Source: Harmonia axyridis
Taxonomy: Eukaryota; Arthropoda; Insecta; Coleoptera; Coccinellidae
Direction: 5' to 3'
Assembly: GCF_914767665.1 (NCBI RefSeq)
Contig: NC_059503.1
Location: 11,718,001-11,782,000, forward strand
DNA length: 64,000 nt
Shown: piece after piece, positions 1-11,200 of the stretch
Layout of the letters: every line of letters starts with the position of its first letter
Numbering within the stretch: the stretch's first letter is position 1
Position numbers and translations under genes: made by a program
Notes under the pieces: generated by a model
The model's input: only the letters and a program-made list of their open reading frames with translations
Databases searched by the model: none
What the model was told of the DNA's origin: nothing

Positions 1-1489
1 ACGCATGAGTAAAATAATACGAAGATAATGGTTCATGTTTTCCGGGAAATGATCCAAACCGTTCTAACTGCATGTCATTTAAAATAGATTACATTTCACA
101 CGAAACTATTGAGAAGTTAATCTAATTACTATCATATAATACAATGTAGTAGCTAATTGAATTTGAATATTTATAAATTACCAAGAACCTTGTAATACTA
201 TATTGTAAAAATATATTATTATGAAGAATAGAGAACTTACTGGAATTTTCTACCTTACAGACTTCACATCATCTTTTTTTTCGGTCCATTTTTTCTTCGA
301 CTTTTCTATTATCCAAACAGTTTGTAAAATTCGCTATATCAATTAATATAATTATATTGTATAATAACAGTATCTATTATGTAATTTAATATGGATAATA
401 TGCAGTCCAAGTTGAGGTATCAAGGACATGGTCGAGCACACTTTCAATGCTCAAACTATTTACATAATCCATTACAATTATCATTATATTGGATATCTGT
501 TTAGTGACCATGTCTCAACTCGATTATTATTACTATTTTTATCTATTAAATCCAATTCAATAGGACTATTTTACAACGTATAGAAATATAGCATGATATT
601 TTAGTGCAGAAAAAATTGTATTGACTTGGATTTATTTGATATCTATCCAATTCATATAAAACTTTATAAAAGAATTATAAATTAATAAAGTTAAATAAAA
701 TGCATATCTAGTCGATGTTTTATTCCCCTCGAATAGGTTATCTACATGATGAGAAGGCAATTAATAGTTGAATACTTTCAGCGTTCGATAATGTGTAAAA
801 TAATAAATTTTGTGTTAAAACAATAATGAGGATTCAAAGTTTCTAATTGTAGTTCATTTATTTCAATGAGTCGCTAGATCATCGGGAGTTCCTCAAGGAT
901 CTTATTTAGTCTCATCTATTTTTCAAAATGTTGAATGAGATGAGCCTTGTGAAAATTTTGCGTTCATGATTTCAAAAAATTTTGAAAATCTGCATGAAGT
1001 AATGGTAGGTATGTTATTATGTACCTGATGAAAATGAGAAAATTGCAAGAAGTTGTTCCTCCGAATAAGGAATTTCAATCGGTATTAACATTACTTAGAC
1101 CATTTCTACGATAATGCAAGGTCGAGAAATTATTGAGGAAATTGTTGAATTGTGGTAATGAAAATTTTCCATTCAATCATATTCAGTCATGTGCATATAT
1201 GCTATTGTGAATTGTTTATAATTCTTCAAATCTTGCATTTGAAAAAATTTCAAGAAGATAGTAAGATTGTAAGACTTTTGTGTGTTTTTACAGTTTCTTT
1301 ATTCTTACTTTAGTTGGTTACCAATTCGATTGCGTTGAAAATGATTCCATCTAAGTTTGCCTCGCTTGTTCAAATTTATATTTTTTTAATTTTTTAACGA
1401 AATCACAATTATTTAAAAGCATTATCGTCTCGAAATTTTGAAATTACAGACATTTCATCGTAATTGAGTCATTTATTATTATTTTCCTA
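1..1489. other. AT-rich intergenic stretch
   Basis: No host gene recognised on either strand. The only interpretable piece is a short reverse-transcriptase motif at 879-938, listed separately. The rest is low-complexity AT-rich DNA with no long open frame. Confidence 0.6.
879..938 (+). mobile_element. Relic of a non-LTR (LINE) reverse transcriptase
   Basis: A frame of 19 codons reads SSGVPQGSYL followed by VSSIFQNVE and a stop. SGVPQGS-x-L is the conserved palm-domain motif that precedes GPLLF in Jockey/CR1-like LINE reverse transcriptases. The GP and LLF residues are lost and flanking frames are broken, so this is a dead fragment. A weak downstream trace (ATGTACCTGATGA near 1018-1031) could be the remains of the YADD catalytic box, but that is speculative. 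Confidence 0.5.
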
Positions 1490-2021
1490 AAACAAGGGCG
1501 CAAAAATAGTAGGTGTTCTTGTGAAGAAACTCATTATTCTACTGAAAATCCAAAGTTCATGAATTAGGATATTATATTGATGAAATTAGGATTTGGGTTG
1601 AAAAAAAATTATATAATTCTCCTTCTCTTTCAATACTACATCAATATAGGATTTTTTCGAACCTAAAAACGTCGAAAAGAATTGTGTTCCTGTATCACAT
1701 TAGAAATGAGGAAATATAGTATTCTCCGTATAAGCACTATGCGGGAAAAACGGAATATAGTTTTTTCATATTTTCCTCGATTTTCGTTCGAAAATAAATT
1801 TTTAGGTTCGTTAATTCGAGATACAATAAATAACATATCTACGTACCTACCTACCAGCTGTATGGAAATAGACAAAAAATTATTGATAAGCCATCGAAAA
1901 CGATAAGTTGGGTCATGGAACAACTCTTGTGGTTAGGTTTATGGACGCAAAAAGATACAATGTTAAATTTTCCCAATCCAATCAATGTTGTATGTTGGAG
2001 TTTATCGACAACTGTGTCATC

Positions 2022-4465
2022 ATGTTAGTAGTATTCAAGTTTTTAGCGTTGCTGTCTACTCTGTATTTGTGTAAGGCTGAAGACGAACTCATAGCTGTCA
2101 CAGCAGTAAGTCAATTCCTTTCACTAATTATTATTTTGGTTTGTATATAGACCCGATGTTTTTCAGATATTAAGACATGGCGCAAGAATACCTGTCTCGT
2201 TTTATGCGAGTGACCCTTACAAAAATATTACATGGCCATTTGCTTTGGGAGATCTAACCAATGTGAGTAGGTACCTTAAGATATTTATGAAAATATTTCT
2301 TAACTGTAACAAAAGTAGTTACCACTGAAAGACAGTTATTAAGCAGAATTTTTCTTTATGTGTGCTATAATGGAACTAATTTCACATTGATTGTGATGAA
2401 TCATTTAAAAGAGAATTCGCAATGAATTAAAACATCGGATTTTTATTTGTGATTAAAAAAATCATCACATTCATCTGAAATTTATTAATTTTAGTTCAAT
2501 TTTTTTCAGAAACGTATTCAGTCCGCTCTTATTTGAGTTATGACAAGTATAAAAGAGAAATAAAAAAACTCTCTATATAATCTTCAGGTCCTACTAATTC
2601 GAAAGAAAACAAACAGAGCAATCGAGTGAGTCGATACAAGAAGTTTTTTCTTTCTCTTTTATATATCAATTAATTTTATTAATACCACTTCGATAGTTGA
2701 TAAATAGTAGGCTGCGGTTAGCTCATTCCGGTCTCAAAAAATATCCTGAAAGACGCACTTGTCCCCTATACTCACTCTCCCCCATATACATGGTGTTCCT
2801 AAATTGAAGGTACAATCGAAAATGAGAGTTTCCTCGGATAATTTTAAGAACAGAGAACTTTAAAATCAATCTGCAAGTTTTCTTTTCATAGCATAGTCAC
2901 TTCACAAGATATCAAACTGAAATTTTGAATAGATATTCGAATTCAGAGTTGACATGACGTGATATGCTAATTCCTATTAAAAGTTACATTTTTTTGGGAC
3001 AGTGACCACTTTTTTAGTGTACCATAGGTAGTTCACAAAATTGTAAAAAGAAAATCTCATCTAGGTACTATTAAATTATTTGGTATCTTATAGCTTTATA
3101 GTATCTGTTATCGAGTTGGAGGATAAAATATAAGACAATTCTCTCTAAAAACCAAAAGCCAAATTATCATAAAAATCGAAAAATCCAGTTAGTACGCTTG
3201 GGTAAATAAATTAATAATTAGTTACCAATCTGTAGTATTGATTCATAAAGATTCAATAAACTCGTATAATGTAGGTATATATATATAGGTATAAGGTAGG
3301 TCTATAAGCACCCTGTTTCTCGAAAACAAGATGCTTATAAGAATTCTATGGATTAGAGTATAGTCACAACAAATTCTATAAAATCTCATAGATATCGATA
3401 CCAGAACCTTGTTTTTTGAACATTTTATCCAAGTATATTTGATTCACTCTCTATGGATTTTGTTGAATAACATCTGATCCCCTCAAAATTTTACAGAAAG
3501 GCATCAAGGAAATGCACCATGTGGGTAAATGGCTTAGAAAGAGATACAGTTCTTTTCTATCGGAAATACACACACCAAGTGAGATCTACGCTCACTCCGT
3601 AGACTTCGACAGATGCTACATGACCGCCGAAGCAACATTGGCTGGTCTTTACCCTGCAAGAGGAAAAGAAGTTTGGAACAGCAACATAAGATGGCAACCA
3701 GTACCAATCCACGGGTCTCCCAACTCCCAAGACATAGAAACTAACATGTTGAACCCCTGTCCCAATAAACTAGCAGCTGTTGCAAATCTCATCTACAATT
3801 TGCCAGAATACCCAGCCATAGCAGAGCTATACAATCCTATTCTGAAAATTATAAACGAAAGGGCTGGAGAGAATGTCACTCTACCTCAATTGTACTCATT
3901 TTACGACACCGTATTCAGTGAGAAAGCGTTGGATTTACCGTTACCGGAATGGGTAGCAGAAATCTATCCTAAAATACTACCCTTAATAAAGTTATACACG
4001 GAGCTCAACTCTATAAATCCGCAGGAAGTGAAGATCCAAATAGGACCTTTGATGACGCAAATCCTAAACCAGTTTGAACGAGCAATAACTGGAGAAGGTT
4101 TTGGCACGACCAAAACGATATACAGAAAATTCATGGCCTACTTCTCAACCGAATGGATGTTGTACGATTTCGCTTACGGTCTTGGGTTAGAAAGCATAGA
4201 TATACCACAATATGGCGCCCTATTTTTGGTAGAGCTCAGAAGGAACTGGGAAGGTCATTATGTGAAAATATTGTTCAGAAAATCTTCGAAACCTGGGACA
4301 AAAGCTGTACCCTGGAAATTCAAAGATTACGGGCACAATCCAAGTTTCAGCAAATTTAGGAAGTATTTAGAACCATTAAGGACGAATACCACACAGTGGG
4401 TTTCGATGTGCCACAACTTCACAGGTGCTTTACCAAAAACGGTTACTGGAGTTCCTATATCTTGA
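2022..4465 (+). CDS. Histidine acid phosphatase (lysosomal/venom type), copy A
   Basis: Predicted secreted or lysosomal phosphomonoesterase of the histidine acid phosphatase family. Three exons joined in phase 0: 2022-2105, 2167-2262 and 3497-4465, giving 382 residues, near the usual family length. I chose ATG 2022 because it gives a hydrophobic signal peptide (MLVVFKFLALLSTLYLC) and because the paralogue at 5399 has a stop just upstream of the equivalent Met. Exon 2 holds the phosphohistidine motif RHGARIP (His32). Exon 3 starts with the GKWLRKRY helix, then the arginine-containing VDFDR box and the WQPVPIH motif. The region where relatives carry SAHDTT aligns without gaps to FSTEWM, so His-Asp is replaced by Thr278-Glu279. 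Activity may therefore be altered or lost. Splice sites are GTAAGT/TTTTTCAG, GTGAGT/TTTTACAG. A poly(A) signal follows at 4493. Family certain; activity and substrate unknown. Confidence 0.88.
3303..3339. repeat. Short intronic hairpin
   Basis: An imperfect inverted repeat in the last intron of phosphatase copy A: TATAAGCA ... TGTTT, a four-base loop region CTCG, then AAAACA ... TGCTTATA. The stem is about 16 bp with mismatches. No function is evident; it may be a decayed MITE tip. Confidence 0.5.
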
Positions 4466-4492
4466 TCTGAATGTTTGAAACGTTATGGAATC

Positions 4493-4498
4493 AATAAA
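4493..4498 (+). promoter_or_regulatory. Poly(A) signal of phosphatase copy A
   Basis: AATAAA lies 28 bp after the stop codon at 4465. A second AATAAA-like site lies near 4618. The same spacing recurs in copy B. Confidence 0.6.
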
Positions 4499-5398
4499 AA
4501 AATATTGATTGATCCGTATGTGAGTAATATAAGATGAGAAATACTGTAGTTATACAATAACATGTTTAGTAAAATATCAGGACATGTATTCTAATAACTG
4601 TATGGTTTTTTACATGTAAATAAAATATTGATTCTCCTTCTATGTGTATTTGCTTTTCAGTTATCCAAATTGTAATGGCAAACTGCTCAACTTGAACCAA
4701 AAATGTATTTTATGAAAAGTAATGCTTTCTTTTAGTCTCATTCGGTGGAAGTATTATTAAAAAAAATTACAACTATGTATTTGACTCTGAGAACATATCA
4801 GTGAGCAAAACCCAAAGTACAAAATTCGAAAGTGAACGTTTGTTGAACAAAATGAGAACCTGCTGTTAAAAAAAAAATGAAAGGTGCTCTAATGAAGAAG
4901 CTCATTATTGTGCTTGAAATCCAATGTTCATATATTATGATATAATATAAATAAATGTAGGATCTGCATTGATTGCCAAAAATTGCCTTTTTCTTTAAAT
5001 TCGTTGTGAATATAGTATTTCTTTTTACCTTATTATACCGTCAAATAGTATTCTGTTCGAGTATCACATTAGAAATAAAGATATATTCAAATAGTTTTCA
5101 TAAACATTGCAGGAAAACTGAATATAATTTGTACACTATATTTTTCTCCATTTTGGAAAAAAATATATGTTTGATTTAATTGAATCGATATAACTACAAC
5201 AGACAACATGCCTACTACCAGCTGTATATGAATAGACAAAAAAATTATCGATAAGCCGAAGAAATCCAAACACATAAGGTTGACTATGAAAAGATTCTTT
5301 TATTTTAGTTATAGGTTTCGGACGAAAAAAGATACTATGTTCAATTTCCCCAATTCAATTGATGTTATGTGCTTGTGTTTATCAACAACATAGTCAAC

Positions 5399-7120
5399 AT
5401 GTTAGTATTTAAGTTTTTATCGATTCTCTCTTGGCTCTATATGTTTAAGGCTGAAGACGAACTCATAGCTGTCACAGCAGTAAGTCAATTCCTTACGCTA
5501 ATTTAATAATTTTTGGTTTATATAAACCTGATGATTTTCAGTTAATAAGACATGGCACTAGAATACCTGTCTCGTTTTATCCAAAAGACCCATACAAAAA
5601 TATTACTTGGCCATTTGCTTTAGGAGATTTAACTAATGTGAGTACCTATACCTTTTTGTTTACGAAAATTTTTATTGAGTATAATAAAAATAGTGTCGGT
5701 ATATACTCAAAATTAGTTATGCAGCAGAATTTTGTATATATTTTCAATGCATTGGAACTAATTCCACATTGAATGTTGAAGCAGAAAGTAGTGGAAGATA
5801 TGTTTATTTATTGATATAAATAGCAGACCTCTTCTTCTCCTTTTAAAAAATTAAATTTACCTCAATGTTAGTTTTGTCATACAATATACCCAAAAATCTC
5901 TCAAATATAGGTAACAATGCAATAGGTACCTATATATTAATTAGAAAAATCTTCTTTATACTATGTTTCAATCTAGGTAGTTTCTTTTACTAATGCCACT
6001 GCAATAATTGATGAATAGTAAACTACAGTGATCTAAAATGCAGGTTATATAAAATGTTCTGAAAGCTGCATTTTCCCTCTAGACTTCTAGACTCACTCTC
6101 CCCTATACAGAGTGTTCCTCAAATGAAGATACCATCAGAAAATATCATAGATTTTGATAAGGCAACCCTTGTTTCGTGACAATTTTCAACTAACACTTGA
6201 TTCAATCTTCATATGGGTTTTGTTGAATCATATCTGATCACATCAAAATTTTACAGAAAGGCATCAAGGAGATGCACCATGTGGGTAAATGGCTTAGAAG
6301 AAGATACAGCTCCTTCCTATCAGAAATACACACACCAAGCGAAATCTACGCTCACTCCGTAGACTTCGACAGATGCTACATGACCGCAGAAGCAACATTG
6401 GCCGGTCTTTACCCTGCAAGAGGAAAAGAAGTTTGGAATAACAACATAAGATGGCAACCGGTACCAATCCACGGGTCTCCCAACTCCCAAAACGTAGCAA
6501 CCAACATGTTGTCACCCTTCCCCAATTTGCCAGAATTTCCAGCCTTAGCAGAAATGTACAGTCCTATTCTGGAGTATATATGTGAGAGGGCTGGAGAGAA
6601 CATGACGCTTCCTAAATTGTTTACATTTTTTGACACCATATCATGTGAAAAAGCGCTGGATTTACCTTTACCGAAATGGGTAGCAGAAGTCTACCCTAAA
6701 ATATTACCTTTAATAGTGCAATACACAAAACTCAAGTCTTCAAGTCCCGAAGAAGTTATCTGGATAGGACCGTTGATGAAGCAAATCTTGAACCAGTTTG
6801 AACGGGCAATAACTGGAGAAGGTTTTGGCACGAGCAAAACGATATACAGAAAATTCATGGCCCACTTCTCAACCGAATGGATGTTGTACGATTTCGCTTA
6901 CGGGCTTGGGTTAGAAAGCATAGATATACCACAATATGGCGCGCTATTTTTGGTAGAGCTCAGAAAGAACTGGGAAGGTCATTATGTGAAAATATTGTAC
7001 AGGAATTCTTCGAAACCTGGGACCAAAGCTATACCCTGGAGATTCATAGACTACGGGCACAATCCAAGTTTCAGCGAATTCAGGAAGTATTTAGAACTAT
7101 TCAGGATGAATACCATATAG
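5399..7120 (+). CDS. Histidine acid phosphatase, copy B (shortened)
   Basis: Paralogue of the gene at 2022-4465, with exons 5399-5479, 5542-5637 and 6257-7120, all phase 0, giving 346 residues. The start is fixed by an in-frame TGA 42 bases upstream. The first residues form a signal peptide (MLVFKFLSILSWLYMF). Exon 2 keeps RHGTRIP (His31). The usual His-Asp pair is again Thr265-Glu266, within AHFSTEWML. Compared with copy A it lacks 11 residues (the KLAAVANLIYN stretch) and stops at TAG 7118-7120, losing about 22 C-terminal residues including a cysteine. The DNA after this stop still resembles the end of copy A, so the stop is secondary. The open frame and conserved splice sites argue for an expressed gene, but decay toward a pseudogene is possible. 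Confidence 0.82.
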
Positions 7121-7199
7121 TGTTTCGTTGTACCCCAAATTCATAGGTGTTTTACCTGTTCCAATGTCTTGCTATAACTAGTTCAAACGTTTGTGATTC

Positions 7200-7205
7200 A
7201 ATAAA
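7200..7205 (+). promoter_or_regulatory. Poly(A) signal of phosphatase copy B
   Basis: AATAAA about 80 bp after the stop codon, in the position homologous to the site at 4493. Confidence 0.55.
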
Positions 7206-7394
7206 AAGATAGTATATAATTGATATGTAAGAAATGAGGTGCAAGATATTGTAATTATACAATAAAATCCGCATGTAAATAAAACATTGATCATCCCTTC
7301 TGTGTGTATATTCGCTTTATATTTCATCTAAATTGTTGAAACTGCTCAACTTGAACCAAAAATAATATATCTCATGAAAATTGTAATGATATAT

Positions 7395-7625
7395 TTTATC
7401 TTGATAAAATTATTTCTAACAGACTACTCAAAAATCAAAGTGAAAGAACAAGCTCGAGAGCAAATGGCGGATGCGCCCGCGAAGATATTATAGGAGGAAA
7501 TATTAGGTATACTCTTCCTCTTCGTGATGAGAATAAAAAGTGACAATTTCTTCATATAAATACAATTTATCTCGTCGGAAGAAGAATCAACCAAATGCTT
7601 GAATGATCATTTGTTGTCTCAAAAT
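7395..7625 (+). pseudogene. Relic copy of MNS1 exon 5 / calaxin exon 3 region
   Basis: This stretch matches 9500-9730 at low identity. The branch/acceptor TATTTCTAACAG is identical. GAACAAGCTCGAGAGCAAATGGCGGATGCG pairs with GAGCAGGCTCGAGAGGAAATGGTGGATGCG, described here only by its shared CTCGAGAG-AAATGG core. ATCATTTGTTGTCTCAAAA pairs with ATCATTGGTTGTTTCAAAA of the antisense calaxin exon. The copy has frame-breaking indels and a TAG inside the former MNS1 frame. It is therefore a dead partial duplicate spanning the tail-to-tail junction of the two ciliary genes, displaced about 2.1 kb upstream. Confidence 0.7.
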
Positions 7626-7639
7626 GGAAATAACTCAAA

Positions 7640-7795
7640 AAAGGGAGGCACTCGATTTGCCTTTATCGAAATAGGCAGCTGAAGTCTTAATAACAAAAAT
7701 CAATTGGAAGGGGCAATCACTGAAAAATATTTTGCCACGCGCACTACTACTTCTACTTTTCAATCAAATGAATGTTCTACGAGTTCAAAACTATT
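7640..7795 (+). pseudogene. Relic of a third acid phosphatase exon 3
   Basis: Two collinear pieces match exon 3 of copy B. GCACTCGATTTGCCTTTATCG aligns with the codons for ALDLPLP near 6652, and GGGGCAATCACTGAAAAATATTTTG aligns with the codons for ERAITGEGFG near 6799, followed by remnants of the MDVVR/STEWML segment. An internal deletion and frameshifts remove any reading frame. It sits directly behind the MNS1/calaxin relic. Confidence 0.65.
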
Positions 7796-8211
7796 TGGAA
7801 TCGAAGAGTGAATTATATGTAATCTTGTAATATTAAAAATTACAATTGATTCATCTCCTCAGAAATCCTGAGCTTTAGATTATAACTGTAGTAGTTTTTA
7901 GTAAAGAGACAAGCATTGATTGTGATTCCTCTATTTCTCTGTCCTTTTTATATAAGAAAGAAAATCAACAAATATCCAAATGAAACAAATTTTTCAAAGA
8001 AAAAAACCGTTTTCAGTTTTGCACATTTGGACAGTGTCATCTAGTGGCGAAGAACCGAACTATAATATTTTCAAAGTAGTGTGCTAGGATCTTAAAATAT
8101 AACCCCAGTAGAATATATTTGTCAAACGATTATTGTTTATAATAACCTTCATCCAAATAACATTGATCAAAACAATTCAATAAACGTTATTTCCTAGTAT
8201 CCTAATCCCTA

Positions 8212-11200
8212 ATGGTGAGAGCAAGTTAGAAGAAATGTTTGACGTTGTATCTATAAACATTAATATTTATTTCAGGCTCTGAGCAACACAGGCAAAAAGG
8301 AACTACAGAAAGAACTAGATAAACGAAATTATTATGAAACCACTGAAAGAGAAAGAGTTGCGATAGAAGATAGAAATAAGTCCAGGAATCTTATCAGATT
8401 ATTACAAATTCAAAGGAAGGAACAAGAGACAGCTGACCAGGAACAAAATGCCAGAGAAAGGGATGCTTATCGTGAAAGAAGTTTGGAACAAGAAGAAACA
8501 TTGGCAAGAGAATTAGATGAACTCAGAAGAAAAGAAATATGTGTCGTTCGGGAAAGGTATTATTAAAGAATTCATCCTACTCATCGACTTTTATGCAATA
8601 AATAACAATATGAGTTTTCATGATTGACTATTAATTAAAAATTTTCAGACAAATCCTCAGAGAAAGTAGCCATGAACTAAAAGAATTAGAAACTAAATTG
8701 AGAAATGCCTATGCTAAAAGGGAACTGAGAGCACAAATGGCTGAAAATGAAGAAAAGAGGCGTCAGGAGAAGGTATCAATTCATAATTCAATTTTTTACT
8801 TTGTTTCTTTCCCCTCCCATGAATCAACATGTACTCAAAATTAATTCTCAATTTACCTAGAGTTTTTGTTCTGAGTCACCTTCATAATATGAATTTAATA
8901 ATATCAATATCATATCAATTTTATCTAGTTGAGAGTAATGGAGACTAATAAAGCTCTTGAAGAAGCAAGAGTGAATGAAGCCGAATACGATAGATATTTG
9001 AAACAACAAGAAATAAACAAAAAACATGAATATATGAAAGAGCTACAAGATCAGATGATTTTCAAAGAGAAGATGAAAAGGTGCAAATATGAAGAATTCC
9101 TTAAGGAGAAGAAACTCATTGATCAGGTTGTTGAGAGAATACACCTAGAAGATGAGAGAGCTCTTCAGGAAAGATGGATGAAAATGCAGAAAACTAAATC
9201 TGAAATGATAGCATTCAAAGAAGCTCAGGAAATGTGGAAACAAAAGCAGAGGGAACAAATTGCAGATGAAAATAAGAAAATTCAAGAATATATGTTCTCA
9301 AAGCAATCAGATGTTCAGGCAAAGTGAGTATATATCCATTCATTGCTCTTTTCAGGCTATGTGAGTGAGTTGAGTGACAAAATTCATTAGTTTAGAAAAG
9401 TTTTGAACATTTCAACACAAAAAAAAAAACATAATAAAAATAATGTTTTATTTTTATCTCATTGAATGAAAAATATAAAAGAAATTCACAATGATGTATT
9501 TGATCCTGATTAAATGACTTTATTTCTAACAGAGCACTTGAGAAGCAACGTAAAGAGCAGGCTCGAGAGGAAATGGTGGATGCGATCGCGAAGAGATTGT
9601 ATGAGGAAAAGGTATGTATAATATTATACTTTTCCTCTGTTTGGAGTGAATGTAGTGACGAAAGAAAATGCTGCCAATCTTGTTGGGAGGCATTGACCAA
9701 AAGCTTGCAAGATCATTGGTTGTTTCAAAACAGTCTCTCTGAAATCTTGAAATGATATTTTACCATCACGGTCAATATCCATTTTCTTCGTTATTACTTC
9801 AATTAGATCCTGTCAAAGAAAAAATTTGTTAATATTCGCCATAACTTAATTCACCTTCTACAATTATCTCAAATTAATTCTCTGAAGCTTATTATTAATT
9901 GTTAAAATCAATAATTGATTCTTGAAGATTGGATGGTGAGATTTAAGAAAAAAAAAGACCTGTGGAGCAATTAAGTTTACCTTAGCAGCTTCTTCTGCAT
10001 CATCCTCACCGCTTTGACTGATCAGTGATGATTTCAGTAAGTTGAACATTGTGTCTCGTCCTAAATGACCATCGTTCATTGAGTCATAAACCTGAAATTT
10101 AGAATATTCAATATAAACAGTATCTGAAAGTAAACTGTATAATTTTTCCCACACTGAAAGCATATCTTATTTTTTCTTCCAATGTCCCCCTCAAGAATAA
10201 TGATAAAGCTGATATCCAGGTTTCCATCGAGACATAAATACTCGGACCTCGATCTAAAGCAGAAAATATACGATCCATCATAGCTCCATCGGTCATGTCA
10301 AATGCATTATGAAGAATGTCCCTGAATTGATTTTTGTTCACTGCTCGTTGTTTTTCTGGACCATCTTTTTGTAACTTGTAATATATTATCAAGAGACACT
10401 CTATTTCAGTCTGGGAAAAATGGATTTTCTTCTTAGCGAGCAGTTCTTTAATTAAAGGTGATTGTTTCTTTTTGAACCTAGTTTCTTCCATGGAATCCAT
10501 GGAAGCATCCAAAGTTTCTCCAAGAGACATTTTGAATTTTTTTATTCAAATAAAAACGTACTGAAAAATTTGTTCGATATTGGGATAAGATTAATACTTC
10601 AAAAACATTCAATTCTAATTTGACAGAAAATAAAAAATTTCTAGTTTTGATACTGACTTGATCCAAGTAAATTTGTTTGGGTTTTGAAGTATGCTAGTTA
10701 TCACAATGGCTTGGTGTTTTAATGAAATTGTTCATATAAGTTCAACAATTCAACAATTTATTATAACAATTTAAAAACAACACATAAACTGTTCATAAAA
10801 TGAGGGAAATCCATATTTCAATACATTTATTTGTTTTTCTCCTCTTGTTGGTGTTTATTCCAATCCAACCAACCACCTTCATAGTTGAAGACATTACGGA
10901 ATCCAATGCGTTCTAACATTTGTGTAGCAGATTCACTTCTTCGTCCAGATCTGCATGACATTACTATAAGAGTATCTATGCCTGGTTTTTCTACACCATA
11001 CTTCTGTCTGAATTCTTCTAAGTTGGCTTTCAAGAAAGCGGATTCTACATTCCCAAGAGGAATATTTACAGCACCAGGAATTTTCCCATCTTCTTCCAGT
11101 TCTTTCGGTTCTCGTACATCAATAACAAGTGCGTCTTCTCGGCCTAAGGTATTTTTGAGGTCTTGATATGTGAACGCTTGTGCAGAGGCCATGGTTCTGA

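Larger units (their letters stand above)
1490..4640 (+). repeat. Tandem segmental duplication, unit 1
   Basis: This block is paralogous to 4865-7290. Besides the phosphatase exons, the upstream DNA matches. For example, the stretch around 1503-1600 (GTGAAGAAACTCATTATT) corresponds to 4877-4960 (ATGAAGAAGCTCATTATT), and 1685-1710 corresponds to 5060-5085. Intron ends and 3' flanks also match. The repeat period is about 3.4 kb. Intron interiors have diverged, with indels, so the duplication is not recent. Confidence 0.8.
4865..7290 (+). repeat. Tandem segmental duplication, unit 2
   Basis: Second unit of the duplication described for 1490-4640. It carries phosphatase copy B with the same exon-intron layout. 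The second intron is shorter (5638-6256, against 2263-3496 in unit 1). Confidence 0.8.

Noticed and set aside
1663..1923. Antisense 86-codon frame upstream of phosphatase copy A
   Set aside because: It lies in the duplicated promoter region, is not preserved in the homologous part of unit 2, and has no recognisable motif.
8041..8062. CAGTGTCATCTAGTGGCGAAG upstream of MNS1 as a specific promoter element
   Set aside because: Similar CATCTAGTGGC sequences are common in insect genomes. Nothing here shows it controls MNS1.
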